In this document: positions 1 to 9,000 of the stretch, one piece after another
Position numbering within the stretch: the first letter of the stretch is position 1
Layout of the letters: every line of letters begins with the position of its first letter
NCBI RefSeq assembly: GCF_008802365.1
Contig: NZ_VZQZ01000001.1
Location: 372,001 to 436,000, forward strand
Origin: Oryzomonas japonica
GTDB taxonomy: Bacteria; Desulfobacterota; Desulfuromonadia; Geobacterales; Pseudopelobacteraceae
Reading direction: 5' to 3'
Length of the DNA stretch: 64,000 nt
Program-made: the position numbers and the translations under genes
The notes under the pieces: model-generated
What the model saw: the letters and a program-made list of their open reading frames with translations, nothing else
Databases searched by the model: none
What the model was told of the DNA's origin: nothing

Positions 1-32
1 GGGAATTGACGTAATAAGGGGAGGAGGGAGCC

Positions 33-287
33 ATGAACATCCGCAAGAAGTTCCTTGACTATGAGTACGAAGAGGTGCTGGATGGCCGCACGCGCGAGCT
101 GATCCGTGTGGGGTGCGCCATCGCCGTGGGGTGCCCCACCTGACTGAAGAAACACTTCGCGGCCGCGAAGTCCCATGGCGCTACGGATGCGGAACTCCGT
201 GAGGCGATCGCCTACGGCGCGATAGCCCCCGGTGGCAGGGCCAAGAATTTTGCTCTGGACATGCTGGCGGAGATAGAAAAGGAATAG
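33..287 (+). CDS. AhpD-like (carboxymuconolactone decarboxylase fold) protein, probable selenoprotein
   Basis: The frame from ATG 33 to TAG 285-287 is interrupted only by a TGA at 141-143, codon 37. Read through as selenocysteine it gives 84 residues. The TGA sits in the motif G-C-P-T-U-L-K-K-H, which matches the CxxC...H redox motif of AhpD/CMD proteins with the second Cys replaced by Sec. A strong purine-rich Shine-Dalgarno (GGAGGAGGGAG) precedes the ATG. The sequence after the TGA continues in a typical AhpD pattern (K-S-H-G-A-T-D-A-E-L-R-E-A), so it still looks coding. A perfect hairpin starts 11 nt after the TGA. AhpD-like CxxU proteins are a known bacterial selenoprotein family, probably acting as small thiol/selenol redox enzymes in the cytoplasm. 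The alternative is a recent nonsense mutation of a Cys codon. Standard gene callers would miss or truncate this gene. Confidence 0.82.
155..170 (+). promoter_or_regulatory. Candidate bacterial SECIS hairpin
   Basis: This is a 16-nt perfect palindrome with a 6-bp stem (CTTCGC/GCGAAG) and a GGCC apical loop. It begins 11 nt after the in-frame TGA at 141-143, with the loop about 17-20 nt after it. A short stem with a G-containing loop at this distance is what SelB-dependent bacterial SECIS elements look like. The structure is also coding sequence, as expected for a bacterial SECIS. Confidence 0.6.
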
Positions 288-289
288 CG

Positions 290-325
290 AAAGATACGGG
301 TGGGAGAGGTCTCCGCCCGTATCTT
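290..325. terminator. Bidirectional rho-independent terminator
   Basis: An 11-bp perfect stem (AAAGATACGGG/CCCGTATCTTT) lies between the converging AhpD-like and DUF116 genes. T-tracts on both sides let it serve both strands. Confidence 0.85.
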
Positions 326-332
326 TTGTGTA

Positions 333-1130
333 TCAGGCGGTTTTTGAAGTCGGCTCTTCCTGGAGGATCACCTGGCTCAACGCCTCGTCAATCTTGCTGA
401 TATCGACGGTGGTATTGAAACAGGGACCGAAAGGTCGGTCGTTGAGGATGCCGATTACCGGCAAGGGATAACAGTCCTTGATGCCGGAGGTGAGGTCGCG
501 TTCGCAGGCCACGGCCAACACCAGTTTCGGGCGCTTCTCCACGATCACCTTGCGGGCCAGTGTGCCCCCGGTGGCCACGGAGATGTCCACATGGTACTTT
601 TTGCCGATGCCCACCAATCCTTTGATGTCGCAACGGCCGCACTGCACGCATTTCTTGATGTCGCCCGTGACCTTGATCTCGCAGTCGAACAACTGGATGC
701 AGTGGGGGAGCAGTACCAGGATGCGGTCGGGGTTGACCTTCTGGCGCTGGGAGATGACCAGGCTGTTGTTCATGGCGATGAAGGACTGGCGGATGCTGTC
801 CTTGTCGAGCCCCAGCCCCCGGCCGACCAGTTCGATCATCGGCAGGAGAAACTTGATGACCACCAGGCGCATGAAACGGGTGAAAAAAATATCCTTGCCC
901 AGGGCGGTGGTCAGCACCAGCAGGCCGGTTCCCAAGATGGCCACCCCCGAGAGCACCGCCACGACGATGCCGACGATGTGGGGCAGTTGGGGGTGGATAT
1001 TGGCAAGGCCGCGATTGGGTACCCACCAGGCTAGAAAGGTCAGGCCGACCACGATCAGGCAGGTGAAGCCCATCAGGGAGACGAACAGGCGTTTGCGGGG
1101 GGGGGTGGTGCCCCCTTTTGTATCGGTCAT
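333..1130 (-). CDS. DUF116 domain membrane protein
   Basis: This 265-aa protein has two predicted N-terminal membrane segments (about residues 15-37 and 50-75) and a cytoplasmic domain of the DUF116 type. That domain carries a cysteine cluster, CVQCGRC (about residues 161-167), with further Cys at about 143, 149, 209, 220 and 237, suggesting a metal or Fe-S site. The biochemical function of DUF116 is not established. The start overlaps the fmt stop in a TAATG junction, so it is translationally coupled as the last gene of a def-fmt-DUF116 operon. The coupling suggests a link to translation initiation, but the sequence does not show what it is. Confidence 0.8.
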   Translation of the reverse strand: MTDTKGGTTPPRKRLFVSLMGFTCLIVVGLTFLAWWVPNRGLANIHPQLPHIVGIVVAVLSGVAILGTGLLVLTTALGKDIFFTRFMRLVVIKFLLPMIELVGRGLGLDKDSIRQSFIAMNNSLVISQRQKVNPDRILVLLPHCIQLFDCEIKVTGDIKKCVQCGRCDIKGLVGIGKKYHVDISVATGGTLARKVIVEKRPKLVLAVACERDLTSGIKDCYPLPVIGILNDRPFGPCFNTTVDISKIDEALSQVILQEEPTSKTA

Positions 1131-2089
1131 TACGGTGTCTCTCCGCCACTGGTTTCAGTCCCAAGCAGGGAACCTTCCGAAACCGGGTAGCCGGCCAGGA
1201 AACTGGCAGCATCCAAGCGCTTTTTCCCTGCCGTCTGCAATTCCTCTATAATGATGCTTCCGGCCAGGCAGGCAACTTCGAACGCGCCTTTGGCCGCCCG
1301 CAATACCGTGCCGGGTTGGCCGCTGCCGCCAGCGACCCGGGTGCGGTAGATTTTGAGCACATGGCCGTCCATGAAGGTATAGGCGCCGGGCCAGACGCTC
1401 AGGCCGCGCACCTGGTTGTGGATGGCGCGGGCGTCGCGGGACCAGTCGATCAGGCCGTCTTCCTTCTTCAGCATGGGGGCGTAGCATGATGCGGCATTGT
1501 CCTGTTCCCGGGGCGGTATGGAGGCGGTCTTGAGCCCGTCCAGGGTCTCGGCCAGCAATTGCGCGCCCATTACGGACATGCGGTCGTGGAGAACGGCGAT
1601 ATTCTCGTTCTCGTCAATGGGGGTGGCCCGGGAGAGCAGCATGGGGCCGGTATCCAGACCGACATCCATCAGCATCGTCGTAACGCCGGTTTCGCTCTCG
1701 CCGTTGACGATGCACCAGTTGAGGGGTGCCGCCCCACGGTACCGGGGCAGGAGCGAAGCGTGGACGTTGATGCAGCCATGGGGGGGGATTTCCAGGAGCG
1801 TCTTGGGGAGAATCTGCCCGAAGGCCACCACCACGATCACATCCGGTTCGAGCCGGAGGATCTCTTCTATGAAGGCGGGGTCGCGCACTTTGAGGGGTTG
1901 GTACACCGGGATGCCGTGACGCTGCGCCACTTCCTTTACCGGCGTCGGCATCAGCTTCTGGCCGCGCCCTTTGGGCCGGTCCGGCTGGGTGACCACTGCC
2001 AGCAGGTTTTCGCCGCGGTCGATGAGGACCTGCAGTGTGGGACACGCGAATTCGGGAGTCCCCATGAAAATTATCCGCCAGCCGGTCAT
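1130..2089 (-). CDS. fmt: Methionyl-tRNA formyltransferase
   Basis: This 319-aa protein transfers a formyl group from 10-formyl-THF to Met-tRNAfMet, making the bacterial initiator tRNA. It has the N-terminal formyltransferase fold (GTPEFA near the start) and the signature SLLPRYRGAAP with nearby N and H residues of the active site. The MDVGLDTGPML segment and C-terminal OB-like domain follow, and length is normal for the family. It overlaps the def stop by four bases (ATGA), the usual def-fmt pairing. Confidence 0.97.
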   Translation of the reverse strand: MTGWRIIFMGTPEFACPTLQVLIDRGENLLAVVTQPDRPKGRGQKLMPTPVKEVAQRHGIPVYQPLKVRDPAFIEEILRLEPDVIVVVAFGQILPKTLLEIPPHGCINVHASLLPRYRGAAPLNWCIVNGESETGVTTMLMDVGLDTGPMLLSRATPIDENENIAVLHDRMSVMGAQLLAETLDGLKTASIPPREQDNAASCYAPMLKKEDGLIDWSRDARAIHNQVRGLSVWPGAYTFMDGHVLKIYRTRVAGGSGQPGTVLRAAKGAFEVACLAGSIIIEELQTAGKKRLDAASFLAGYPVSEGSLLGTETSGGETP

Positions 2090-2601
2090 TTGTCGCCCCT
2101 TTTCTCTTCGGCGGCCTTGCGGAACTTGCGCTGGAATAGGTCGCGCTTGAGGGGGGAAAGGTGATCGACAAAAAGAATTCCGTCCAAATGGTCGATCTCG
2201 TGCTGGAAGGCGATGGCCAGCAGATCTTCCGCCCGCCAGGTTTTTTCGTTTCCGGCCGGGTCAAGACCCTTGACCACAACGCTGGCATGGCGGCGGACAT
2301 TGGCGGAGTACCCCGGAACGGAAAGGCACCCCTCCTCTTCGTAGGCTTCCCCCTCGGCATGGACAATGACCGGGTTGATTGCTACAATCAATGCTGGCGG
2401 TTCGTCCTTGGCGGAGACATCTATCACCACGATGCGCTGGTGTACGCCGATCTGCGGTGCGGCCAGGCCGACCCCCGGTGCGTCGTACATGGTTTCTGCC
2501 ATGTCCCTGACCAGCTGTTGGACGGAATCATTGATAACGGTGACGGGTGCCGACTTCTTTTTGAGTTCGGGATTAGGATAGGTGAGAATTGTACGGATCA
2601 T
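2086..2601 (-). CDS. def: Peptide deformylase
   Basis: This 171-aa metalloprotease removes the N-formyl group from nascent proteins. All three family motifs are present: GVGLAAPQIG, EGCLSVPG and HEIDHLDG (Cys plus two His bind the metal, Glu is catalytic). An upstream ATG at 2607 also exists, but it lies inside the Shine-Dalgarno AAGGA. The ATG at 2601 has that site at the right distance and gives the typical N-terminus M-I-R-T-I-L. It is the first gene of def-fmt-DUF116. Confidence 0.97.
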   Translation of the reverse strand: MIRTILTYPNPELKKKSAPVTVINDSVQQLVRDMAETMYDAPGVGLAAPQIGVHQRIVVIDVSAKDEPPALIVAINPVIVHAEGEAYEEEGCLSVPGYSANVRRHASVVVKGLDPAGNEKTWRAEDLLAIAFQHEIDHLDGILFVDHLSPLKRDLFQRKFRKAAEEKRGDK

Positions 2602-2659
2602 AGACATCCTTGCGGCGTATTCGGTATGCTCGGCGCCATCACGGGGCGCTGCCTGAGTT

Positions 2660-2745
2660 GAGAGTTTAGAGACTCATCGACTATTCTGACATCATATAAA
2701 ATATAACGATACTATTTCAGACGGAAAAAATCAATTTATCATCTT
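2660..2745. promoter_or_regulatory. AT-rich divergent promoter region
   Basis: This short AT-rich interval lies between def (leftward) and the small gene at 2768 (rightward). On the plus strand CTGACA near 2687 followed 18 nt later by TACTAT is a fair sigma-70 match. On the minus strand several TATA-like boxes exist but no unique choice is possible. Confidence 0.4.
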
Positions 2746-2767
2746 GGTCGATGGCGTGGGAGGGTAT

Positions 2768-2953
2768 ATGACGGATTCGGTCAGAGGTATCAGCGGAGTG
2801 CGGGAGACCGGCAGGAACAGCTCCCAGGGCGGGGGCGTCTTCAAACGGGGAAAGGGGGTGGGGCACGGGAATGAGCCGGAAGAGGACCGTATCGATATTT
2901 CCAGGGAGGCCAGTGAGAAGGCATTGGAAGAAAAGGCGGGGAACGGTCCCTAA
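2768..2953 (+). CDS. Small acidic hypothetical protein
   Basis: A 61-aa protein of unknown function. The start at 2768 is preferred because GGGAGGG sits five to six bases upstream, whereas the in-frame ATG at 2744 has none. The N-terminal two thirds is Gly/Ser/Arg-rich and probably disordered. The C-terminus contains D-R-I-D-I-S-R-E-A, resembling the 'I-S-x-E-A' helix start seen in short FlgM-like or flagellum-associated proteins; that likeness is only suggestive. It converges on the HDOD gene 20 bp away. Confidence 0.5.
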   Translation: MTDSVRGISGVRETGRNSSQGGGVFKRGKGVGHGNEPEEDRIDISREASEKALEEKAGNGP

Positions 2954-2972
2954 AATGTTTCCGGTGCCTTTT

Positions 2973-3818
2973 CTAGCTGAAGAAGACCTTGTCCCGGTTG
3001 AATGACTCCACGAAGGTTTCCAGAAGGAAATTCATCTCTTTCTCATCGATGTTGAGAATGATGGCGGGCGGTGTTTCGTGGAGAGAAATCTCCTCCGGTT
3101 CGCGCATGCCCGCGCCAACCCGGTGGCAAAAGAGATTTGCCAGCCCGACGACACTGGTCAGGCGCATTTGATAGGGGTCCTCGTCGTCGGCGAAATCAAA
3201 GGTGTGATGTTTCTGGACCGCCTGCATGAGGATCGTGGGGAAGTTCCATTTTTTGATTACCAGCGCCCCTACATCGGCATGGCTGTAAGGATAGACCTGT
3301 CGTTCGGCCTCCAGGAACGAGATCCTGTCATTATAGCATTTCTGCATGACGGCCTGGAACTGCTGGCTGTCCATGGTATTCATGATGATCTTGCCGATGT
3401 CATGGAACAACCCCCCCAGGAATGCCTCCTCCTCATTTACCAGCCGGGTTACGCCGGCAATGATGCGGGCGGCAAGGCCGGCGCCGAAGGAGTGTTCCCA
3501 CAGCATCTTCTCGGTCAAGCCGTAGGGTTTGTACACCTGTTTGACCGAGGCCGCCACCACGAGGCTCTTCAAGGTGCTGAAACCTAAGATCATGATGGCG
3601 TGGGACAGTGTCTGAATCTGACGCTGGCACCCGTAAAATGAGGAGTTGGAGATCTTTAGAACGCGGGCGGCAACGGCCGGGTCGGCCGCCACGATCTTGG
3701 CCAACTCTTCCGATGTGGTGGTTTCGCTTCCGACAAGCTGCATGACCTTGGTCGCAACCACCGGGATGGTGGGCAGGTCGCTGGCATTCATGATCAACGT
3801 CTCTAGCTCTTGATTCAT
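2973..3818 (-). CDS. HDOD domain signalling protein
   Basis: A 281-aa protein that is almost entirely one HDOD domain (about residues 12-210), a relative of HD phosphohydrolases usually found in regulatory proteins and often lacking enzymatic activity. Visible features are L-P-T-I-P-V-V at the start, A-A-R-V-L-K-I-S-N-S-S-F and the F-L-G-G-L-F-H-D-I-G-K segment. The start is supported by AAGGAG eight bases upstream. It is monocistronic, with no partner sensor domain in the polypeptide. A signalling or cell-cycle role is a family-level inference. Confidence 0.85.
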   Translation of the reverse strand: MNQELETLIMNASDLPTIPVVATKVMQLVGSETTTSEELAKIVAADPAVAARVLKISNSSFYGCQRQIQTLSHAIMILGFSTLKSLVVAASVKQVYKPYGLTEKMLWEHSFGAGLAARIIAGVTRLVNEEEAFLGGLFHDIGKIIMNTMDSQQFQAVMQKCYNDRISFLEAERQVYPYSHADVGALVIKKWNFPTILMQAVQKHHTFDFADDEDPYQMRLTSVVGLANLFCHRVGAGMREPEEISLHETPPAIILNIDEKEMNFLLETFVESFNRDKVFFS

Positions 3819-3999
3819 CTCTCTGCTCCTTAACGCGTACCGGCTGCGGGCGTGTGCGGTCGGCAGGTCTCACACGGGGAGAATTATTGCATAAAAATGT
3901 AAATAATCAAAGATATTTGCCTAAATAATTGAATTTTGAACGGGCGCCATGTATAATCCGCTCCCAACACATCGATCTTGCCAAGGACAATCCAAGAAC

Positions 4000-5943
4000 A
4001 TGCCAATGATTCGCTCATATCTTGCCCTGCCCTGCGCGGTACTCATGCTGACCGGTTTCACCTGGGGGTTCGGGGCCGACAAATGCCCCAAGGCCCTGGA
4101 ACTTACCGGGCAGTTGGGGGCGCTTCGCGATGAAGCCCAGGTGCGTCAGGCCGAGGCGGAGATCCTTTCCATCTGCCCCGACGGCGCCGCCGGTCATTAC
4201 GTCACTGCCCTGCAGTTAGAGCGGGTCGGCAACCTGGACGGAGCGATTGCGGAGTATCGCAAGGCGCTGCAGCTGGAACGGTCTTTCCCCTTGGCAAGCG
4301 GCAATCTGGGGCTCTTGTACGCTCAGAAGGGGATGAACGACGAGGCCTCGGTGGAGTTGGCCCGCGGCCTGGCGACGATTTCCAATCCCAAATACCATAA
4401 GGCCATGGCCCTGATCCTGGCGGAGCGCAAGGTTTACCCGTTGGCCATCTATCACTTCAATGAAGCGGGCCGCGAACTGACCACGGACGCCAGCGTGTTC
4501 ACCGGTCTGGCAGAGATCTACGTCGCCATCGGCCAACAGGCTAAGGCACTGGAGGAGTATCGCCGGGCGCTCCAGGCCGATCCGAATTCCGAAAAGGCCC
4601 ATATGGGCATTGCCGCCATCCATCTGGAACGCAACGATCTGAACAAGGCTCTGGACGAACTCAAAAAGGGTTCGCTGGCCAGCCCGCAAAATCGCGAAAT
4701 CCATCTGATGATGGCCGATATTTATACGAAAAAGGGCGATAGCAAACAGGCCGAGTATGAAAAACTCCTGGGGGGCAAAGGTAAGCCGGCCCCGGCCACT
4801 CCAGCTGCCCCGGCCATCGTCCGGCCCCCGCTCGCTTCCCCGGCACCAGTTGTTGCCAAGCCGGTTGTCGCCCCCCGCCCCAAGGCAGAGCTGGAAAAGG
4901 CGATCGAAAGGCTGAAGGCGACCATCAAGGATCAACCCGATGCCGTGGCGTCGTACGAAGAACTCGGCAACCTGTACCGTTCCGCGGGTATGGATAACGA
5001 AGCCATTGCGGCCTATAAGGAAGCGGCCTATCGCAACAGCACCAATAGTGACGTGTACCTCAATCTCGGTATTCTCTATGAAAAACAGGATATGCTGGAC
5101 GAGGCGGTGGTCGCCTACAAACAGGCTGTTCAGGTCAAACCGCAGAACGCCGATGCCAGGCTGCGCCTGGCCGATATCTACCTGAACCGGGGGAGCAACG
5201 CCCCGGCGGTGGAGCAGTACGGCGAGTTTCTCAAGCTCAAGCCAAACAGTCCCGATATCCAGCTCAAATTGGCCCGGCTCTTTGCCCGCAACAAGGAAAC
5301 GAATCTGGCCATCGAAGGGTATCTGGCGGTGCTGAAGCAGTCGCCCGACAACGTGGACGCAAACCGGGAGATCGCCGCCCTCTACAAGACCAAAAGCTTG
5401 AACGACAAGGCCATCGAGCATTACAAAAGGGTGCTGGCGCAACAGAAAGACGACGTGGAAACGCGCAACGCCCTGGTGTCGCTTTACGTCAAGGACAAAC
5501 GCTACGATGAGATTACCGACCTGCTCAAGGGCACGGCGGAACTCTTCCCCGATGACCCCAACAACCATTACAAGCTGGGCCTGATCTACGATTTCAAGAA
5601 AGACTACGAAAATGCCATTGCCTGCTATAAAAAGGCCCTGGCGCTGAAACCGGACCACGCCCGCTCTCTTAACGCGCTGGGACGCCTCTACCTGAAGACC
5701 GGCCGGCTCGCAGAGGCAAAAGTGGCACTCGAAGCGGCCAAAAAGGCCGATCCGTCCCTTGAAGAAGCCTCGGTGCTGTTGAACAATATCCGTGACGAGT
5801 TCAGCCCGGAACCGCGAAAAATCAGCAGTAAGGTCAGCAGTAAGAACAAGAAAATCAAGGCCAAAAAGACAAAGAAGACGAAAGCGTCCAAGAGCGGCAA
5901 GTCCACAAAAACGGAAAAGAGCAAAGCCAAGAAAAAACATTAG
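4000..5943 (+). CDS. Secreted or periplasmic TPR-repeat protein with lysine-rich tail
   Basis: A 647-aa protein with an N-terminal signal peptide (hydrophobic stretch LALPCAVLMLTGFTWGFG). Two blocks of tetratricopeptide repeats follow (about residues 60-260 and 305-610), separated by a Pro/Ala-rich linker. The last 35 residues are almost all Lys, Ser, Thr and Ala. TPR blocks mediate protein-protein contacts, and the basic tail may bind nucleic acid, anionic polymers or membrane. The longest frame begins 51 bases earlier, but the ATG at 4000 starts directly before the signal peptide. Partners and function are not visible. Confidence 0.8.
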   Translation: MPMIRSYLALPCAVLMLTGFTWGFGADKCPKALELTGQLGALRDEAQVRQAEAEILSICPDGAAGHYVTALQLERVGNLDGAIAEYRKALQLERSFPLASGNLGLLYAQKGMNDEASVELARGLATISNPKYHKAMALILAERKVYPLAIYHFNEAGRELTTDASVFTGLAEIYVAIGQQAKALEEYRRALQADPNSEKAHMGIAAIHLERNDLNKALDELKKGSLASPQNREIHLMMADIYTKKGDSKQAEYEKLLGGKGKPAPATPAAPAIVRPPLASPAPVVAKPVVAPRPKAELEKAIERLKATIKDQPDAVASYEELGNLYRSAGMDNEAIAAYKEAAYRNSTNSDVYLNLGILYEKQDMLDEAVVAYKQAVQVKPQNADARLRLADIYLNRGSNAPAVEQYGEFLKLKPNSPDIQLKLARLFARNKETNLAIEGYLAVLKQSPDNVDANREIAALYKTKSLNDKAIEHYKRVLAQQKDDVETRNALVSLYVKDKRYDEITDLLKGTAELFPDDPNNHYKLGLIYDFKKDYENAIACYKKALALKPDHARSLNALGRLYLKTGRLAEAKVALEAAKKADPSLEEASVLLNNIRDEFSPEPRKISSKVSSKNKKIKAKKTKKTKASKSGKSTKTEKSKAKKKH

Positions 5944-6039
5944 CACTCATGTTGCGTTCATCGGTTCGGCGGATTACGGGCAGTCCCGTTCCGGCGTTCC
6001 CGCCGCCGTATCCCCTCACGCTCACGGCTGGACACAGAT

Positions 6040-9000
6040 ATGACTGAACTGAGCAGCGCACTAGCCTACTTCCCCCGCACCATCCAGATATCCGCCCAAC
6101 ATTGGCGCGACCTCGACCTGGGAGCGCTTTCACAACTCATTGCCACCCGCGGCATACCCGCCGTCATATTTTACCGCCAGCTTGCCTTCAAGCTGAATCG
6201 CGACCAAGGTCCCGCTGCGCCGCCGGTTCACGCCGGCCATCTTGTCCTGTACGCCATGTTGCTCAAGGTCTACCGCCATATCATCGACGTCTATGGGGAG
6301 CGCGCAACACCGGGGGTGATGGTGGATGCCCTGCAACGCGGGGGGTATGATCCCGCTGGGGCTGGAACGGTGGCAACCCTGGAGCGTTTCGTGGCGCTCT
6401 TTCCACCTGACGATGTCCTGCAAGGCGTGCAACAGAGCGACGAGTGGCTTGGTGCCGCCGGTGAAAGGGGACGCCGCCTGGTCCTCCGGGAACTGCTGCT
6501 GCTCAGGCTGGCCGCCCAAAACCCGGCCCTCGACAGCTTTCGCCCTATCCTCGACGACCGGGTCCTGGCGGATGAGACCGCATACCCGGCCATGGCCGCC
6601 GGCATGCAGACCGCCCTGAAACAGGGGCCTCTTCTGGCGGAGTTGCGCTGTACCCTAGGTGAGGCATTGTGGGCGCCCATCAACTCGGCCCCCACCTCTC
6701 TCGCCGGGCAACTCGGCTTTATCCGCACCCAATGGACCAAGCTGCTGCCGCCGGAACTGCTGGAAGAGGTGGCGGTCGCCTTCGATATCCTGGTTGAAGA
6801 GGAGCGGGAGTGGGGCGGTGCCGGGGAACCGGGACCGCCGCCGGTTCTGGAGTTCGGCCGGGCCGGTCATCAGGGGCAGGCTGGGGGCAGTTCGGTCTTC
6901 GGAGGCTATGATTACCCCGAGTACGAGGGGTTCTCGCCGGATGCGGACTGGATGTCCAACGTGGTGCTGATCGCCAAGATGGTCTATGTCTGGCTCGACC
7001 AGCTCGCGAAGCAGTACGGCTGGCCCATTACCCGCCTCGACCAGGTGCCGGACGGGGAGTTGGACCGGCTGGCGGCCGCCGGCATCACCGGGCTCTGGCT
7101 GATCGGGGTGTGGGAGCGTTCACCGGCCTCCCAGCGTATCAAACAGTTGTGCGGCAATTCCGATGCCATCGCCTCGGCCTATTCCCTGTACGACTACGAG
7201 ATCGCCGCGGACCTGGGGGGATGGGATGCGCTGGGCAGCCTGCGGGAGCGGGCCGGCCAGCGGGGCATCCGCCTGGCCAGCGACATGGTCCCCAACCACA
7301 CCGGCATCTATTCCCGCTGGGTCATCCAACACCCGGACTGGTTCGTCCAGACTGATTATCCCCCGTTCCCCACCTATCACTTCAATGGCGATGACCTGTC
7401 CCGTTCGGGCGACGCCTGCATCCAGATCGAGGATGGCTACTGGACCAAGACCGAGGCCGCCGTGGTCTTCCGGCTGATCGAACGCGCTACCGGCCGCATC
7501 CGTTACATCTACCACGGCAACGACGGCACCAGCATCCCTTGGAACGACACGGCCCAACTTAACTACCTGATTCCCGAGGTGCGGGAAGCGGTCATCCAGA
7601 CCATCCTGCATGTGGCCCACAATTTCCCGATCATCCGTTTCGACGCCGCCATGACCCTGGCCAAGAAGCACTACCAGCGCCTCTGGTTCCCGATCCGCGG
7701 CTTGGGAGGCGGTATCCCGTCACGGGCCGAACACGGCATGAGCCGGGAGGAGTTCGACGCCCTCTTCCCGGTGGAGTTTTGGCGCGAGGTGGTGGACCGG
7801 GTGGCGGCCGAGGCGCCCGGCACCCTGCTTTTGGCCGAGGCCTTCTGGCTGATGGAGGGCTATTTCGTGCGGACCCTGGGCATGCACCGGGTCTACAACA
7901 GCGCCTTCATGAACATGCTCAAGATGGAGGAAAACGCCAAGTACCGCCAGACCATCAAGAATGTCCTGGAATTCAATCCCGAGGTGCTCAAGCGCTTCGT
8001 CAATTTCATGAACAACCCGGACGAGAAGACCGCCGTGGAACAGTTCGGGGCCCAGGGCAAGTACTTCGGCGCCTGCGTGCTGCTGGCCACCATGCCGGGG
8101 CTGCCCATGCTCGGCCATGGCCAGATTGAGGGTTTCCACGAAAAGTACGGCATGGAGTACAAGCGGGCCTACTGGGACGAGGCGGTTGACGCGGGGCTGG
8201 TGCGCGGCCACGAGATGTGGATCTTCCCGCTGCTGCGCCGGCGCTGGCTCTTCTCCGGTGCGGAGAACTTCGTGCTGTACGATTTCTACGCCGGCCCCAC
8301 GGTTGACGAGAATGTCTTCGCCTATTCGAACCGGGTGGGCGAACAGCGGGCGTTGGTCTTGTACCACAACCGGTACGCCAGCTGCGCGGGATGGATCAAA
8401 GATTCCGCCGCGTTTGCCGCCAAGGCCGCAGGTGATGCCACCGAACTGCGCCGGACGACACTGGGCGCCGCCCTCGGCGTTACGGCGGACGATCATCTCT
8501 ATTACGCTTTCCGCGACCACACTCAGGGGCTGGAGTATGTGCGTAGCGGTCGAGAATTGGCGGAAAAGGGGCTCTATGTGGAGCTTGGCGAATACCAGTT
8601 CCACGTCTTCATGGATTTTCGGGAGATCCGCGATGATGGAGAGGGAAGCTGGCGGAAACTCTGTGCGACCTTGGGCGGCCGCGGCGTGGAAAATCTGGAG
8701 GACGAACGCAAACAGCAGCGTTACGCCTCCCTGAATGCCGCCTTCCAGGCTGTGCTGCAACTGGTCCCGGTACCCAAGGAGAGCGCTGTTGCGGCAAAGC
8801 CGGGAAATGTGGCCCGGGCTGCCCAGCGTTTCCTGGCGGTTCTGCATGCCCACCTGGCTGGGGGTGTGAGCGGGGCTGATGCCGTGCTGAAGACCATATC
8901 CGTCTGGCACGAGTTCATGACGGCCTTCACGGCACTGAAACCGGCTGCCAAGGCCGCCCGGTCAGCGCACGCCGGGCTGGTGGAACTGCTGGATGCCCCT

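Noticed and set aside
141-143. Simple pseudogene reading of the first gene
   Set aside because: Replacement exactly at the redox Cys codon, a strong ribosome site, a hairpin at SECIS distance and intact downstream coding sequence favour Sec, though a nonsense mutation cannot be excluded.
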